This document shows positions 1 to 11,899 of a DNA stretch of 64,000 nt, piece after piece. How positions within the stretch are numbered: position 1 is the stretch's first letter; each line of letters opens with the position of its first letter. Source of the DNA: Hypericum androsaemum (taxonomy: Eukaryota; Streptophyta; Magnoliopsida; Malpighiales; Hypericaceae). Location: assembly GCA_963995505.1 (NCBI GenBank), contig OZ023180.1:5491442-5555441 (forward strand). Direction: 5' to 3'. The notes beneath the pieces are model-generated. The model had not been told where the DNA came from and ran no database searches. It was given only the letters and a program-made list of their open reading frames with translations. The translations under genes and the position numbers were made by a program.

Positions 1-1572
1 AGTTTGAACCCAAATTTGATTGTAATTTGTTTTCATACTAATATAATTTTTGTGACTACTAAGTCACTCATATCTTGTCACTTCACATATCGAATTTTTT
101 TTGCACAATCCGACATAGATTCCGAAATCAACATACCATAAGTACTCCTATTCTCATATTTTGTTATTCTCCTCTTCTCAAATAAATCACTTTAACATAC
201 TTCCTTTTAGACTCTGGACTTTCCTCATTTCATATTTCACTAACTAAACAATCTCATTATGTTTCACACAAACTCATTACGAAATTAATATTTTCACCCC
301 AAATTTACTTTGCCATACTTACTTTTCCTTCTTCGAGCTAACTTAAATCAAAATTTTACTTGTCAAATCTTTCCATTCGTTTCTCTTTCTAAGTTATTGT
401 CTAGTTGATAATTTATCTCAAATTTCTCTTGTACAAATAACATTTACTTCCCACTCTTTTTTTAGAGCTTGCACAATATTATCTCATTATTGGTGTGCCT
501 ATTATAGCTATAAGCTACATGATTTGTAGATTATCAAAGTTTCATGTCATAATTCTACCTCACATTATTCAAGACTGAGATTATATACATCAGATCATTA
601 TCTGATTACATAGAGAAACTTTAATCAAATTCAGAAGGCTTCTATCTAACCTCTGAAATCTTTTATCAAAACAAAAGGCAGAATTTTATAGTTTTCTTGG
701 AACTATCTTCCATTCAAAGTTTATGTCGTTGAACTAAATTGTCAATAAACATTGAGTAACTTATCGTATCTTAAGTCCATCAAAAAGTTCTCTTTCCAAA
801 TCCATAATCATAATCCGAACCAAATAGCATACTAAATCTTAGCTTCCTCAAGATATTCAAAGATGTAAAAGAAATAATTTAAATTTTATAATTAATCTCA
901 CATTACATCTCGAATATATATATTTTTATTTCCAAAGAATACTTTTGACTTAGTTTCTCATGTATTCTCCTTGCACATAACGTTGTTGAGAACTTTCACT
1001 TTTCAAACATATTTATACTCAAAAGTCAGAATTCTCAATGCACCTCGATGAAAAATAATCAAAGAATTCACAAAGGCATACTCAAATATTCGGTGAGACT
1101 CCAACAAATGAACCAATATATACATAAGGGTGTTTAGATGATTTGGAAAAAGTGGTGATCAGTCGCTTCATCAAAATCTCAACCAAGGAATGATTTTCAT
1201 ATATATAAATATATATATTCAAATGGGCTCTTCAAAGGAATAAATATACAAACAGGACTTGAGTTCTCACCAAAATGTAGAGTAAATACCTCATTATATT
1301 AACAATGTATCACATAAGTTCCTCACATAAGAATCTCAAACATAAACATCTCAAACAATTTTTCAATTCATCAAGCTATCATGTTCAAACAGAAACAAAT
1401 CTTCCTTAACAAAGAAAAGATTAAGGCATGAGCAAATGACACAGATAGAAGGGACACAAAGATGTGAAAAATCCTATGCTCCGTAGCATAACTTATGATA
1501 CTCGACACGATAATTCAAACAAGACTCAAACCTAGAGCTTAAAACCATATCTCAAATCCTATGCTCAAACCT
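1..1572 (-). mobile_element. Leader of a minus-strand Ty3/gypsy element
   Basis: This AT-rich stretch lies immediately downstream, on the minus strand, of a primer-binding site and LTR, so it should be the untranslated leader and start of the internal region of a Ty3/gypsy element running off the left edge. I see no open frame with gag, protease or reverse transcriptase motifs, only short A/T-rich runs. It may be a long non-coding leader or a decayed or non-autonomous interior. The assignment rests on position next to the PBS rather than on coding evidence. Confidence 0.45.
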
Positions 1573-1590
1573 ATGCTCTGATACCGAGTC
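1573..1590 (-). promoter_or_regulatory. Primer-binding site (initiator tRNA-Met type)
   Basis: Read on the minus strand, 1585-1575 gives GGTATCAGAGC, the complement of the 3' end of plant initiator tRNA-Met used to prime many plant LTR retrotransposons. Five bases separate it from the LTR end. It fixes the LTR at 1591-2830 as a 5' LTR in minus orientation. Confidence 0.75.
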
Positions 1591-2318
1591 TTTCACGACC
1601 CAAATCGGTGGTCGGTGACCAGCGCTAGACTTTAACTCCTTTAATCACAAAGAAATCTAGCCAGCTTCAAACGTATTCAGAATTTATAATAATAAGCCTT
1701 TAAATATAAATTTTAAAACTTAATTTACAAAATATAAGCCAAGCTTTTCCTTTTTAATACATATTCATTTATTATTTTCCCAAGATCAAATTAACTATGT
1801 AACTACGGAGCTTCTAAATCAAAGAGCAAAATACAAACTAGAGGCCTCGATGCAAGTCCTGGAGAACAGGTGGACTTAGTACAATCATAGTAGATCTCCA
1901 AACCAATACAACTCGTGTAAGAGTTCCTGCAAAACTAGTGAGAGGGGGGTTGGGGGGAGAGGGGGTTGAGTGTTTTGGAACACCCGGTAAACAAATAACA
2001 TATGCATCGTAATTTATTTAGCCACTCAATGCACAAACATACCTAACATATGCATATGACTAACATGGCAATTGAATCATGCGGACTTGTGCAGTATCAT
2101 AAAGTCATACTTACGAGATGACCAAATATTAACATACAATCACAAAGACACAGAAACATGAGCAAACTACGTAACGTCCCATACCGTCACGTAATTTGAC
2201 ACATGAACACATAATTCCAAAATTAAATTACAGCACTGGATGAATATTCGGCAGAATCTAAATCGTGTCACTCCCTCTCCAACACGAGGATACCATATCT
2301 CAAAGGCGCCAATATCAA

Positions 2319-2486
2319 CCAACCTCCTCGGCCAAATAGTTCTGCACGCCGGAAGGCGACCATATGATATCAGACCAACCTCATCGGCCAAATAGTTTTG
2401 CCTGCCAGAAGGCAACCATATCATATCAGACCAACCTCATCGGCCAAATAGTTCCGCCCGCCAGAAGGCAACCATATCATATAGAC
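2319..2486. repeat. Tandem repeat, three 56-bp units in LTR
   Basis: Units start at 2319, 2375 and 2431, each opening with CCAACCTCMTCGGCC and carrying GCCRGAAGGCRACCATAT. The period is 56 bp. The array lies inside the minus-strand gypsy LTR; the plus-strand sister LTR has a single diverged version near 8270-8330. Confidence 0.85.
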
Positions 2487-2715
2487 TTTCATATCAATTA
2501 AATCCATAGGTTTCAACGAATCAAACATATACAGTGCCCCATCTGGGCCCAATTAACAAAACTCTTACAAGTCATAATGTCACATCATAATGCTCATATG
2601 GTAAATGCACAATATGCACTCAAAGTACCAAATTCAAATTATGACAAATAAATAGAGTGCGCCAAATAAAATATATAGAAACCATACATTTAAGAGGTTA
2701 CCTAGTGAAGCAACA

Positions 2716-2808
2716 GATTATGTCCCAACGGCGGGTGACAATAGCCGATTATGGCCCAGCGGCGGGTAAAAATAGCCGGTTATCGCCCAACGGCAGGTAA
2801 GAATAGTC
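2716..2808. repeat. Tandem repeat, three 31-bp units
   Basis: Units start at 2716, 2747 and 2778, with the form GRTTATSKCCCARCGGCRGG followed by TRAxAATAG. It lies at the outer edge of the partial LTR. Confidence 0.8.
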
Positions 2809-3256
2809 GATTGATGTTGGCTTCACTAAGGTAGCACTCCGGACATCCATACACATTGATATATAGTGAGACATGACATTGTATGGTCTTCATTTGTCAT
2901 TGATGATTTTATGTTTGTCATATGCATTTTAGTTTTTGTTGGGGTCCATTCTATCTTTGTGTTAACCCACTAAGTACATCACTTGGGTATGTAATTGTGA
3001 GCTTTTGAATGCAACTTTGGTAGTTGCTTATCATCCTCGAGACATACAATATGTGTATCTGTGATGGTCTGATCAAGCCTAATTGGTTTGGGTGGTCACG
3101 ACATAATGGCACATTTATGTGTTGGATATTAAGAACTTTGATATAATTTGAGAATGGTATAGTTATCATTGTATCACACAAACATTGATTGCTTCAGCAA
3201 GATTATGATCTTCAGGACAGAGGGTGAGTCAGAATTTGATATTTCAGGATGATAAG

Positions 3257-3556
3257 GTTTTGTTGTGAAAGGGTTCTCAGATGTGTTTTCAGAAAACTTG
3301 CTTGGTCTACTAAATCAGAGGGATATTTAGTTTGGCATGAATTCCATGGTTGGTTGGATGAGAATTATATTTTGCCTAGTATTTCCCGTAGCTACTCTGG
3401 TGTTGTTTTTGTAGAAAAAGGATGAGAGTTTGATGTTGTGCATCAGTTATCATAAGCTGAATAAGGAATAGAGGATATTACTTGGTAATTACTCAATATT
3501 TTGGTGAAGGTTCTTTTTCTAATTGGTATATATTATACCTTTGAAGGCCCATTTGA

Positions 3557-3615
<59 letters not shown>

Positions 3616-4837
3616 TCTTTGGGTAGATTTTGATTATGTGACTGGCCAGCACATTATCAGAACACCATTACATAATTGATATATTCTTACAAATTTATAA
3701 CTTGGGCCATATCATTTGATTTGATAAAACCTCACCATATGCATGAGTGTATGCCATTGTGAGTCCAACAGATGTCACAAAGATTAATAGATTATGGTTA
3801 TGGTTTAGCTCGAAGTGAGGCTCAGATATATAGGGGAAGGAAGTAAGAGAAAAGAAGTTGAATATGAATTTGATTCTTTTGGTAGAGTATCTGAATATTT
3901 TGGTAGAACATCATAAACATCTCAGATTGGTATTGTTAATAATGTGAAAACATCAAGTACGTGCCAAGTTTTCTATGATTTAGTTTTGGATGCAAAATGT
4001 ATTGGTTCTCAGACATGTTCTGCCCAAGAGTGGGTTCGAGGTATGACATCACACAACAAGAGAATGCGCCTATATTTATGGGTCAAATAAAGAAGAATGA
4101 GAAAAATTATCCAGAGATGAAAACCATGGTCTTTGCACTTAAGGCATGAAGACATATTTCATATGAATAGAAGTTTGAGAACTTCTGGTTCAGATTACTA
4201 AATTTTGTGAAGTAAGAGTTAAGTTAGAATTTGAGACTATTAAGAAATTGCCTAAGCTTGTGACATAAGTTCACATATGACTTATCTTTCGAGATTGAGT
4301 TATGGAATCTCAATGTAAGAACCTAAGGACTAGTGAGCTTGTGATAGAAGTTGGAAATGATGGATTGCCAAGCTTGCAACTTTGAAAAATGGCGTATCGT
4401 ATTTTGGTGGTATGGATATAAGAGATGTAGCATGTTAGTATGAGATGATCAAGATGAATGAATTTGGAGAGCTTCCAATTACTCGGAGGAGTTATGGTTC
4501 TACGTGGGTGGTAATGGACAAATTGACCAACTCACCTAATTTATTTGGGCAAGGAGAACTTATGATGCTGATAAGTTCCCTCAGTGACTCAAATGTTTAA
4601 AAATATGATGTGAGCCATTATGATCAACATTCGGAGAAGTTAGGACCATTATGACTATGATGGACATTTCAAGATTAGGTGATGGAAATTGGAGATAAGT
4701 AAGGACCACTCAACTTGCAAAGAGCATATGACACTTAAAAGAGATATTTTGAAATAGTCACACCTATTACATAGCAATGTGAGTGAACTTTCAAATGGAA
4801 GTAAATTCAGGGATGAATTTTTATAAGGAAGATAGAA
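3257..4837 (+). pseudogene. Decayed Ty3/gypsy pol (RT, RNase H, integrase)
   Basis: This is the remnant of a plus-strand Ty3/gypsy polyprotein without any long open frame. Near 3265-3310 the translation reads GFSDVFSENLLGL, matching the conserved DVFPEDLPGLP start of plant gypsy reverse transcriptase. Near 3410-3480 pieces of the VKKKDG..LCIDYR..LNK block survive across frameshifts. Near 4090-4170 a KNEKNYPEMKTMVFALK stretch with RHISYE matches RNase H. At 4500-4560 STWVVMDKLTNS matches the integrase core DxIWVIVDRLTKS. Large internal deletions separate the blocks, and a TA microsatellite sits between RT and RNase H. The LTR begins at 4838, so this is the 3' half of the element. The lineage is probably the long-LTR Tekay/Del-like chromovirus group, by inference. 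Confidence 0.7.
3558..3612. repeat. (TA)n microsatellite
   Basis: An uninterrupted TA dinucleotide tract of about 55 bp lies within the decayed gypsy RT region. Confidence 0.97.
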
Positions 4838-5698
4838 TGTAATACCCTAGTCCTTTAATAATATTTGTCTGACTTAATTGAAGTATACTTAGTCGTAATG
4901 ACATATTGAATTTGTATTTCAAGTAAGATTGCTATGTAAATAGAGTGCCAATGATAGTTGGAAGGAATGTATTTGATATCTCAAACTACCTCAGTGGAGA
5001 TGATTCAAAATGGTGTTGAAAGGTAAGATATGGATTTATAAGCTTTGAAAGACATTGACTTTGTCATGCTAGCAATTTGGATCAAGCCTAGCAAGTGGAT
5101 AAACAACACATTGTGTTGTCGGTTCATGAACTGCTTCGGTTGAACTTCTCGGTCTTTATTTAAACAAGAATTTATGTCCTACACTTTTGTGAAGTTTATA
5201 TAGACATGAGTTAGTCTTCTAAGGATTCTAGATTAATCTCAACAAAGCCTACTCAAATAATTCATAACTGTTATGCAGATAGTTGGGCAAGTTTGGACAG
5301 CACTGATACCTACTTGGTAAATTGGACACATCTTCCTCAATTTTACTCCAAATGCTGCAAATAAATATGATCCTGAAACTAGACACATAGATCTACAATT
5401 GAGTAGAAAACAATTTTGTATAAAAAGCAACGTAGGTTGGTGAAAAACGGGACTCAAGGTGCTGCATCCTAATTGGACCCCTTGGAAAAGGCATCCAATC
5501 ACCTTTTACCACTTGGAAACTTAGTTAGAATTAGTTGAGGACGTGAGTCATGCTGGATGGTGACTCACCTACACACTTTTAGAACTCAAGAACTTTAAGG
5601 AAGAGGCAAGAAACTCTGGAGATAAGCCACAAAATGAAAGAGAAGAAAAAGAAGAGAGAGAGATAGAAGAAAGAGAAAGAAGCATGTCAACAAAAGAA

Positions 5699-6240
5699 TG
5701 GTTCGGTTAGTAGGTCTTCGCTTTGATTTGGACTTTCTACTCTTCATGAAAATTGTAGAGGACGCAATTAGCTTTCCAACGGTATATATATGTTCTATTT
5801 GGATCATGAAATCAATGGAAAATCGATTTTGAACTACAGACTGATAACTGGAGTATACAAGTGAGCTAGTGGGAAAAGAAGTGTTCGGTAAGTGCCTTTC
5901 GGCTTCGAACTGGACTTAAAATCTTGATGAAAGTTGTAGAAGACTTCAAGATCTTTCTAACCATATATCATATGTCATAATTGTATTAAGGAATCAGCCT
6001 GAAATGTATTTTGGAAGACAGACTATTTGCTGGAGTATATAGTCGAGGTAGTTGGAAAGAAGTGATTGGTAAGTCTATTTGGACTCCGAATTTGACTTTG
6101 GTATCTTCATACAGATTGTAGAGGACTTAAAGATAATGATATATTATATTTTGAATTTGGATAAACGAAACATCCTCAAAGCATGATTAGAAGACGAACT
6201 ATCTGCCTGAGTTTAGAATTGAGGTGGTTTGAGAGTAACG
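5699..6240 (+). repeat. Three diverged 181-bp tandem units in LTR
   Basis: Units begin near 5700, 5881 and 6062, each with a GTTCGGTAAGT-like start, a block of the form TTGGACTTxxxATCTTCATG and TTGTAGAGGACTT. A partial fourth start lies at 6240. Spacing is 181, 181 and about 178 bp. The units have diverged considerably, so the amplification is old or was inherited with the LTR family. Confidence 0.75.
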
Positions 6241-6385
6241 ACTTGGTAAGTGAATTATTTGGAATTATAAGTTAGTTTTTGGACTTGGTGTGATGACGAA
6301 AGAATAGAGAAGTGTATATTGAAGAAGATATGGACTTGGTCTTGTATAATATTGAGTTATATGGGCTGCTTTCTGAAGTTAGATG

Positions 6386-7478
6386 TAGGGCTGAGCGTGA
6401 ACCCGAAAAAACCCGACAACCCGATCACACCGAAGCACCGAAGCACCGAACACCGAAGCACCGAACGGTGTTATGGGTTGCAAATGTTGGTAAACCGAAC
6501 TTCTCGGTGTTGAGTCGGTGTCTTTTTTTTGCAAGCCCGAGACACCGATAACCCGAGAAAAATGATGTCGTTTTAAATAATTATAAGTACCTGTATCCTT
6601 CCAAATCTCCCATCCAGAATTTTGATTGTCATTTGCAAACCAACAGACCATAAATGATTCCAATGTTCCAGAGATTAGGTGGTTACACTTCTTGCATGCA
6701 ATCAGAGATGGTATCCGCTGCTCCCGAGATTGTCCTCCTTGTTGAATCATGTCGTTCGATTCACGGGTAGAGATAATGAAGCTCGATGATGTTATACCTA
6801 TATAGATGGTGGTTCTACCTAGAGATGGAGGTGTGGTATCTAATTGAAAGCGAGAAAAATAAAATTTTGGCAGAGAAGAGGAGGGGAAGAAGGGGCTCGA
6901 ACGGTCCAGAGAAAATATCTAGTTTCTCTACTTATCTCTCAAGTCTATTACATATATATCCTGTTGGGCCAGGCCCATGTATCTTTTGGGTTATCAATTG
7001 TTCCATTAGCTTCTAATAGCTTCTATAGGACTTGTATATATAGCTAAGTCATGCTTCCATCTAAGATTAAGTTGTACAGAACCCTGTAATAAAAATAACA
7101 GTTTCCTCCTAAGCTTCGAAGCTCTCTCATGGCTTCTTGATAAATCGATCTCGATCTTTGGCTTCTTCATCGATCTTCTAGTTCAGGTTCATCAATTTTC
7201 ACAATCCTCTCATTCCCGACCTCCCTCCTCTCCCGACCTCCCCTCCTCTCCTTCCCGACCTTCCTCCTGACCTCCTTCCCTCCAACCTTGACAGGTCCCC
7301 TCCCTCCATCGGTGACACCGCCAAACCGATCATCAATTGGTGACACCGCCGCACCGTGACACCGTTGGTGTTGCCCTATACTGTGACACCGTCGGTTGGG
7401 CTTCGAGGAAATTGGCTACGTCGGTGTCGGCGCCAAAAAATACCCATAAACTATGACACCGACATTTCCTCACCCCTA
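6386..7478 (+). mobile_element. Non-autonomous hAT element (1093 bp)
   Basis: The left end is TAGGGCTGAGCGTGAACCCG and the right end, reverse-complemented, is TAGGGGTGAGGAAATGTCGG. The element is flanked by an exact 8-bp direct repeat GTTAGATG (6378-6385 and 7479-7486), the target-site duplication of the hAT superfamily. No transposase is visible. Both subterminal regions are rich in CACCG-type motifs (6425-6560 and 7300-7470), as expected of transposase-binding repeats. The middle (about 6900-7130) resembles the U3/R part of a copia LTR, with TATA-like and AATAAAA motifs, and may be captured or nested. It splits the gypsy LTR and is therefore younger. Confidence 0.85.
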
Positions 7479-8801
7479 GTTAGATGCGATTGAGCTTGTC
7501 ATGTGCTCGGTGTGAATTCGGTTAGGCAAAACAGATCCTTGTGTAAACTTCTTGTCATGAATGGTTAGTGTTCAGGTTATGTATATGTGGGTTAGTTGAT
7601 AAGTGACCAAGGTTTGAAAGGAATTGAGATGCTTTGATGGACTTAAGTCATTTCTGATGTTGGTTGTCGATTGTGCCATAGTTGGTTGTTTTCAAGTGTT
7701 GGAAATAGTTTGTTTGGAAAGGTGAGGAACTGGCCTCATTTTGTATATTGGGGTTATTATACAGATTATATGAGGCTTCTTTAAGATAGATTGTGGAAGA
7801 AAAGATCTTGGAAAGACGGTTGGACAAAGGTCCAAAGTGAAAAGAGGATTACATCAAGGAATAAGCATTCGTCGGACTGTCTCCATTAGGGTAAGCATAT
7901 AGATCATGACAGCTTTGGTTTGTTTGGTACATGCGCATGTTTCAGACTTAAGTATGTGTGTCTCATGCATATGGGTTTTGTTTATGAATTCATCTTGTTC
8001 ATATGTGTTCTGTTTGGTCTTACTTGGGTCAGATTTGTGAAATGTGTGGCATATATGTATGGCCAGCTATAGAACATGGGTTTCCTAGCTTGGGGCTACT
8101 TTGATATGTATGTGAATATGTGACCAATATATTTTGGTCTATGTAAATTTTGGTATGTTTGGTACGTTGTTTGTGGATGGCGGATGATGAGGTCTACCCG
8201 TGACCAACTGGGGCTGTTGGCATATGTGCACATATATTGAGGATACAAGGATTCTAATATGATATGATATGTTTGGCCGACGGGTTAGTTTCTGATGGCC
8301 CCTTTAAGATATGGTATCCTTGTGTCGGCGTGGGAGTGACATTATCTAGGCCTATCTGAAGTTCATCTGATATGTGTTATATGTTTGTGAAGGTCTATCT
8401 GAAATTTTGGTTATATTTGATATGTGATTACTTTGATGACCTTATTTGTGAGATGGTCTTTTGTTGTCTTAGCTTTGTGTTCATAATAGTTGGGTTTGAT
8501 GTGAGACATAGTTAAGTTCTATCTCTCCCACATGTAGTTGACATAACTGATATGTTATGCTCTATGTGCTTACGGAGTGTTCCAAAACACTCACCCCCTC
8601 TCTCCAGTTTTGCAGGTTCTTTGTCTAGCAGCTTCGTAGCCACCGAATTCAATTTGATCCTGGGATAAATGTAAAGAATAATTGTATTTGAATGAGACTT
8701 TGTATTGTCAAAATATGTTTTGAGGCTGGCTAGACTCATTTAGTTTTGTAAACAGGTTAGAGTCTAGCGCCGGTCACCGACCCCAAATTTGGGTCGTGAC
8801 A

Positions 8802-10369
8802 TTTCAACGCCTTGATCAACCTCAAAATACAACATTACCATAAAAACTATTCAATTTCAACTTGACGCAATTCACCACCAAAATTTTCCAATTTAATAAA
8901 TCATTATTTATTTCTATTTTTAATTTACTATTTGAATTTTCCATTGGAAACAGTTTGTTCTTATTTAACTCTAAACAAACTTTCATTCCCAATTTGTAGA
9001 TGATCAATAAGTATTTCAATTGCTAATTTTTCCTCTCTTCATGATCAACAGTTTCGCTTGGGAAACATAACTCACTCAACCTATAATTTTTTGTATTATC
9101 TGATACGATTATAACTTGACCTTGAGTCTGAGATTACTTGCGCAGAAATAATCCGATCTAAATAATAGAAATAATCTTACATAGTTAGTTGAGCTCTTAA
9201 ATTTTCTCTACTTTCTTTTAACTTTCTCTTGCTTCCGTTAAAACATAGAATCATGAGAGGTTCTTAATTACTCTAATTTCCTTAACTAATTTAATATAAC
9301 CAAACTATTTATTTCTAATTATATTGTAGTTTCAGTCCTAAAGCAGAGTCGTTTTCCCCACTTAACTTTCCTACTCATAATTAAATAATAAAGATGAACA
9401 TAATTCGAACATGCTTACCTAGGGCTGGATTAATATTTTACCTTCATTGTGTTGTTTAGTTTACTTTCTAATCATGGCCAGGGTTTAAGATTTTAATTAT
9501 TTAAATTCTAGTAGTTAATCTAATTGACATTTTTGTCGCTGTATTATTCTTTCTAACAAAATCACTAACAAAGTCTTCAAATAATGAGGAGATGAGCTCA
9601 CCTTAGTGAAATTCCCTTCTTTCCTTTAGTTTGACTTTCTATCTTGCTTTCATTTTCTTTTTCTCTGTTATTGTTTACTGGTTCAGTGGTAGAATGAGCA
9701 ACTTTAACTCATTAACCAAGTTATATACTTTCACCTGCTCGTCCAAGATATCTACACCATTTTTTATTTTTATTTTTACCTTTGCTGGCAAGTTGAACTT
9801 ATCTATAACGCCTAATTTCAACTTCTATTATTTTCCTTTGCTTAGGTGTCAACCTTTGGTGACACCCACGTTTCTTTCATTATTTTTACTCGCCTTCTTA
9901 ATTTTTTTCTCCCTTAGTTTCTAATTTAAGGTCTAGTTTCGGTTCTGATGAGAACAAGTTTTGTTTCGGTGAAAACTTATCCTTATAGAAACTTATAATT
10001 CTTCCTCCAAGTCTAACTTATCTACTACTTACTTTTGCTTTGCTCTCACCTTAATTTACATACACGTTTTACTCATCTTTTTTAAATTTCTATTTTCCTC
10101 AGATTTATCTTAGTTCATTTCTTTTTCTTACCACATTTTCTAGTTGATATGTCTCATTTCTTTTCTTTGATTGTTAATTAAGTTCACAAATTTAATTTTA
10201 TTTATTACCTTAATTTAATCCGTACCAAATTATATTTAATCACATTTCTAAAATTTCTCGATGACCAATTTATATTATTATTTTTTAATATAGTATATTT
10301 TTATCTTACGAAATAATTTTGATTAATTAAATATGATTAGTATATCTCATATGGTCGGGTATTATACTA
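8802..10369. other. AT-rich intergenic stretch, no gene seen
   Basis: It lies between the plus-strand gypsy LTR end and the 3' end of the minus-strand gypsy. It is pyrimidine-rich on the plus strand (9600-10200), and the short frames it yields are low-complexity Phe/Leu/Ser strings. I found no domain motif, LTR end or target duplication. Confidence 0.6.
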
Positions 10370-10830
10370 GGTTGGGACAAGTTGTGGATGTGGGTAAAAT
10401 AAGGGATAATTGAGTTGAGTTGATGTAGATGAGAGATAAATTAATTGTTTATTCTGTAACTTAGGTTGAGGTGGATTGCGAATGGTGGTAGTCTTAGGCC
10501 TACAGAAGAAGGAGAGAAAATGGGAAGAAATTAATAGAAGTAGAAAGGTGGGAACTTTATTCAAGTAATATGTTTTTAGAATAATCTCTTATAGTTTCTC
10601 GTTTTCTCCTTATATCCAGGCCCAGGTATACAATAAGCATATGGACCCTAAACCCCTAAACTATCCAATTACAACCCTTTTGGTGTAAACCGCCTCAAGT
10701 TCCCGCCAACTCGTTTCAATTTGTTTCCCGCTCAATCCACGTTAGCAATCCGAGTGCAACTCCTTCAGCCACTCGTTGCCTACCATGCCACCTATTCGTT
10801 ACAACCTTCCCTTTCAATTAAACCTTGTCC
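10370..10830 (-). mobile_element. Probable 3' LTR of minus-strand gypsy
   Basis: It follows the end of the minus-strand gypsy polyprotein, whose last readable residues are an LEDKV-like tail near 10830. The stretch is GC-richer at 10660-10800 and has an AATAAAG polyadenylation-like motif on the minus strand near 10560. Exact LTR ends are not resolved and no second copy is present, so assignment is by position. Confidence 0.4.
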
Positions 10831-10984
10831 TCAAGGTTAAAATCTGGGAATTTAGTGCAAAAATCTGCGAGATCTTCCCAAGTCACATCCTCCTCACTAA
10901 GATTGATCTAAGAGACTAGCACCTGATCACCATGATGAGCATCACAAAGAATCTTTCTTCTAGCCAAAATTGAAGCTGGATAAA

Positions 10985-11880
10985 CTAGTACTTCCGCTTC
11001 TGAATCAAGAGCAGGAAGTTCAGGCATGACCATGGAGTGGGTGGAAGACCTTTCTTCAGAAGTGAAATGTGAAAAATTGGGTGAATCTGACTGCTATGAG
11101 GAAGAGCTAGTCGATAAGAGACCAGACCCAACTTGCCAATCACCTCATATGGACCATAAAATTTGGTAGCCATCTTGATATTCTTCCTCATGGCCATAGA
11201 TGTTTGTCGATATGGTTGCAGCTTCAGATAGACCCAATCCCCCCTAGAAGTGTCTTTCTGATCTATGTTTATCAGCTTGCAACTTCATTCTTTCTTGGGC
11301 TTAGAGCAAATTTGCTGCAATGACCGTCAATACATCCGCCTTGCTATAAAGAAATCATCTACTGTAACTATGACACTTGGTTGAGGTCTTCATCCAGGTA
11401 ATGAAGGTGAAGGATAACCGTACACATCCTCGAATGGAGTCAGCTTCAGAGATTGGTGGAAAATTGGTATGATACCAATATTCTGATAGATATAACCAAT
11501 GGAACCAAACTCGTGGTCTGTCAAAGCAATAACACCTGAGATGGGTCTCTAAATATCTGTTCACCCTCTCTGTCTGACCATCCAATTGAGGATGATAAGC
11601 TGTGCTTAACTGGACGGTAGTCTCAAGGAGTGTGAATAATTCTTGCCACAAATTGCTGGTGAAGACTCTATCTGTGTCACATACACTGTCTTTGGGATGC
11701 CGTACAACTTGCAGACACCATCCTAGAGAACTTTAGCTACTTGTAATGTGAATAAGGATGAGCTAGCCCAAAGAAATTTCTATACTTAGAAAATCTAACA
11801 ACCACCACCAAGATAACTGATTTTTCTTGAGAGTTTGTAAGTCCTTTAATGAAATCTAGTGTAATGTCTTGCCACACATG
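10985..11880 (-). pseudogene. Gypsy integrase, decayed
   Basis: The minus-strand translation carries the integrase core segment QLSTAYHPQLDGQTERVNRY (11355-11651), with the conserved PQxDGQTE context that holds the catalytic glutamate. The C-terminal GPYEVIGKLGLVSYRLALP with IHPIFHISLLKK (10985-11197) is the GPY/F-type module of Ty3/gypsy integrase. The two sit in different frames with stops between them. Upstream at 11660-11880, pieces of the D..D part of the core are visible but broken. The GPY module places the element among chromovirus-like or related gypsy lineages; no chromodomain could be read after it. Confidence 0.8.
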
Positions 11881-11899
11881 TTGAGGAACTAGCAAAGGG

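Larger units (their letters stand above)
1591..2830 (-). mobile_element. Partial 5' LTR, Ty3/gypsy, minus strand
   Basis: Its right-hand part in transcription sense ends in GGGTCGTGAAA next to the PBS. It repeats, in inverted orientation, the end of the plus-strand LTR at 4838-8801: both carry the segment with GGTCACCGACC-like bases, the GTTTTGGAACACYC motif (about 1960-1985 and 8575-8595) and a GATATGGTATCC motif. Two tandem arrays lie inside (56-bp and 31-bp units). The 5' edge of the LTR is not defined; similarity fades near 2830, so it is probably truncated. Only about 1.2 kb of an LTR that would be near 2.9 kb in the sister copy remains. Confidence 0.6.
4838..8801 (+). mobile_element. 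3' LTR of plus-strand Ty3/gypsy, hAT-interrupted
   Basis: The LTR opens TGTAATACCC directly after the decayed integrase end and closes GGGTCGTGACA at 8801, giving TG..CA ends. Subtracting the hAT insertion (6386-7478 plus one 8-bp target duplicate) leaves about 2.86 kb, a long LTR. It contains three diverged 181-bp tandem units (5699-6240). Its last ~600 bp match, in inverted orientation, the LTR at 1591-2830. The 5' LTR of this element is absent from the window; the adjoining inverted LTR belongs to another copy. Confidence 0.7.

Noticed and set aside
2716..2808. Possible CRISPR-like regular repeats
   Set aside because: Only three head-to-tail 31-bp units without unique spacers, inside a plant LTR; a simple tandem repeat.
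9631..9924. 97-codon open frame rich in Phe/Leu
   Set aside because: A product of pyrimidine-rich AT sequence; no start context, domain or codon signature.
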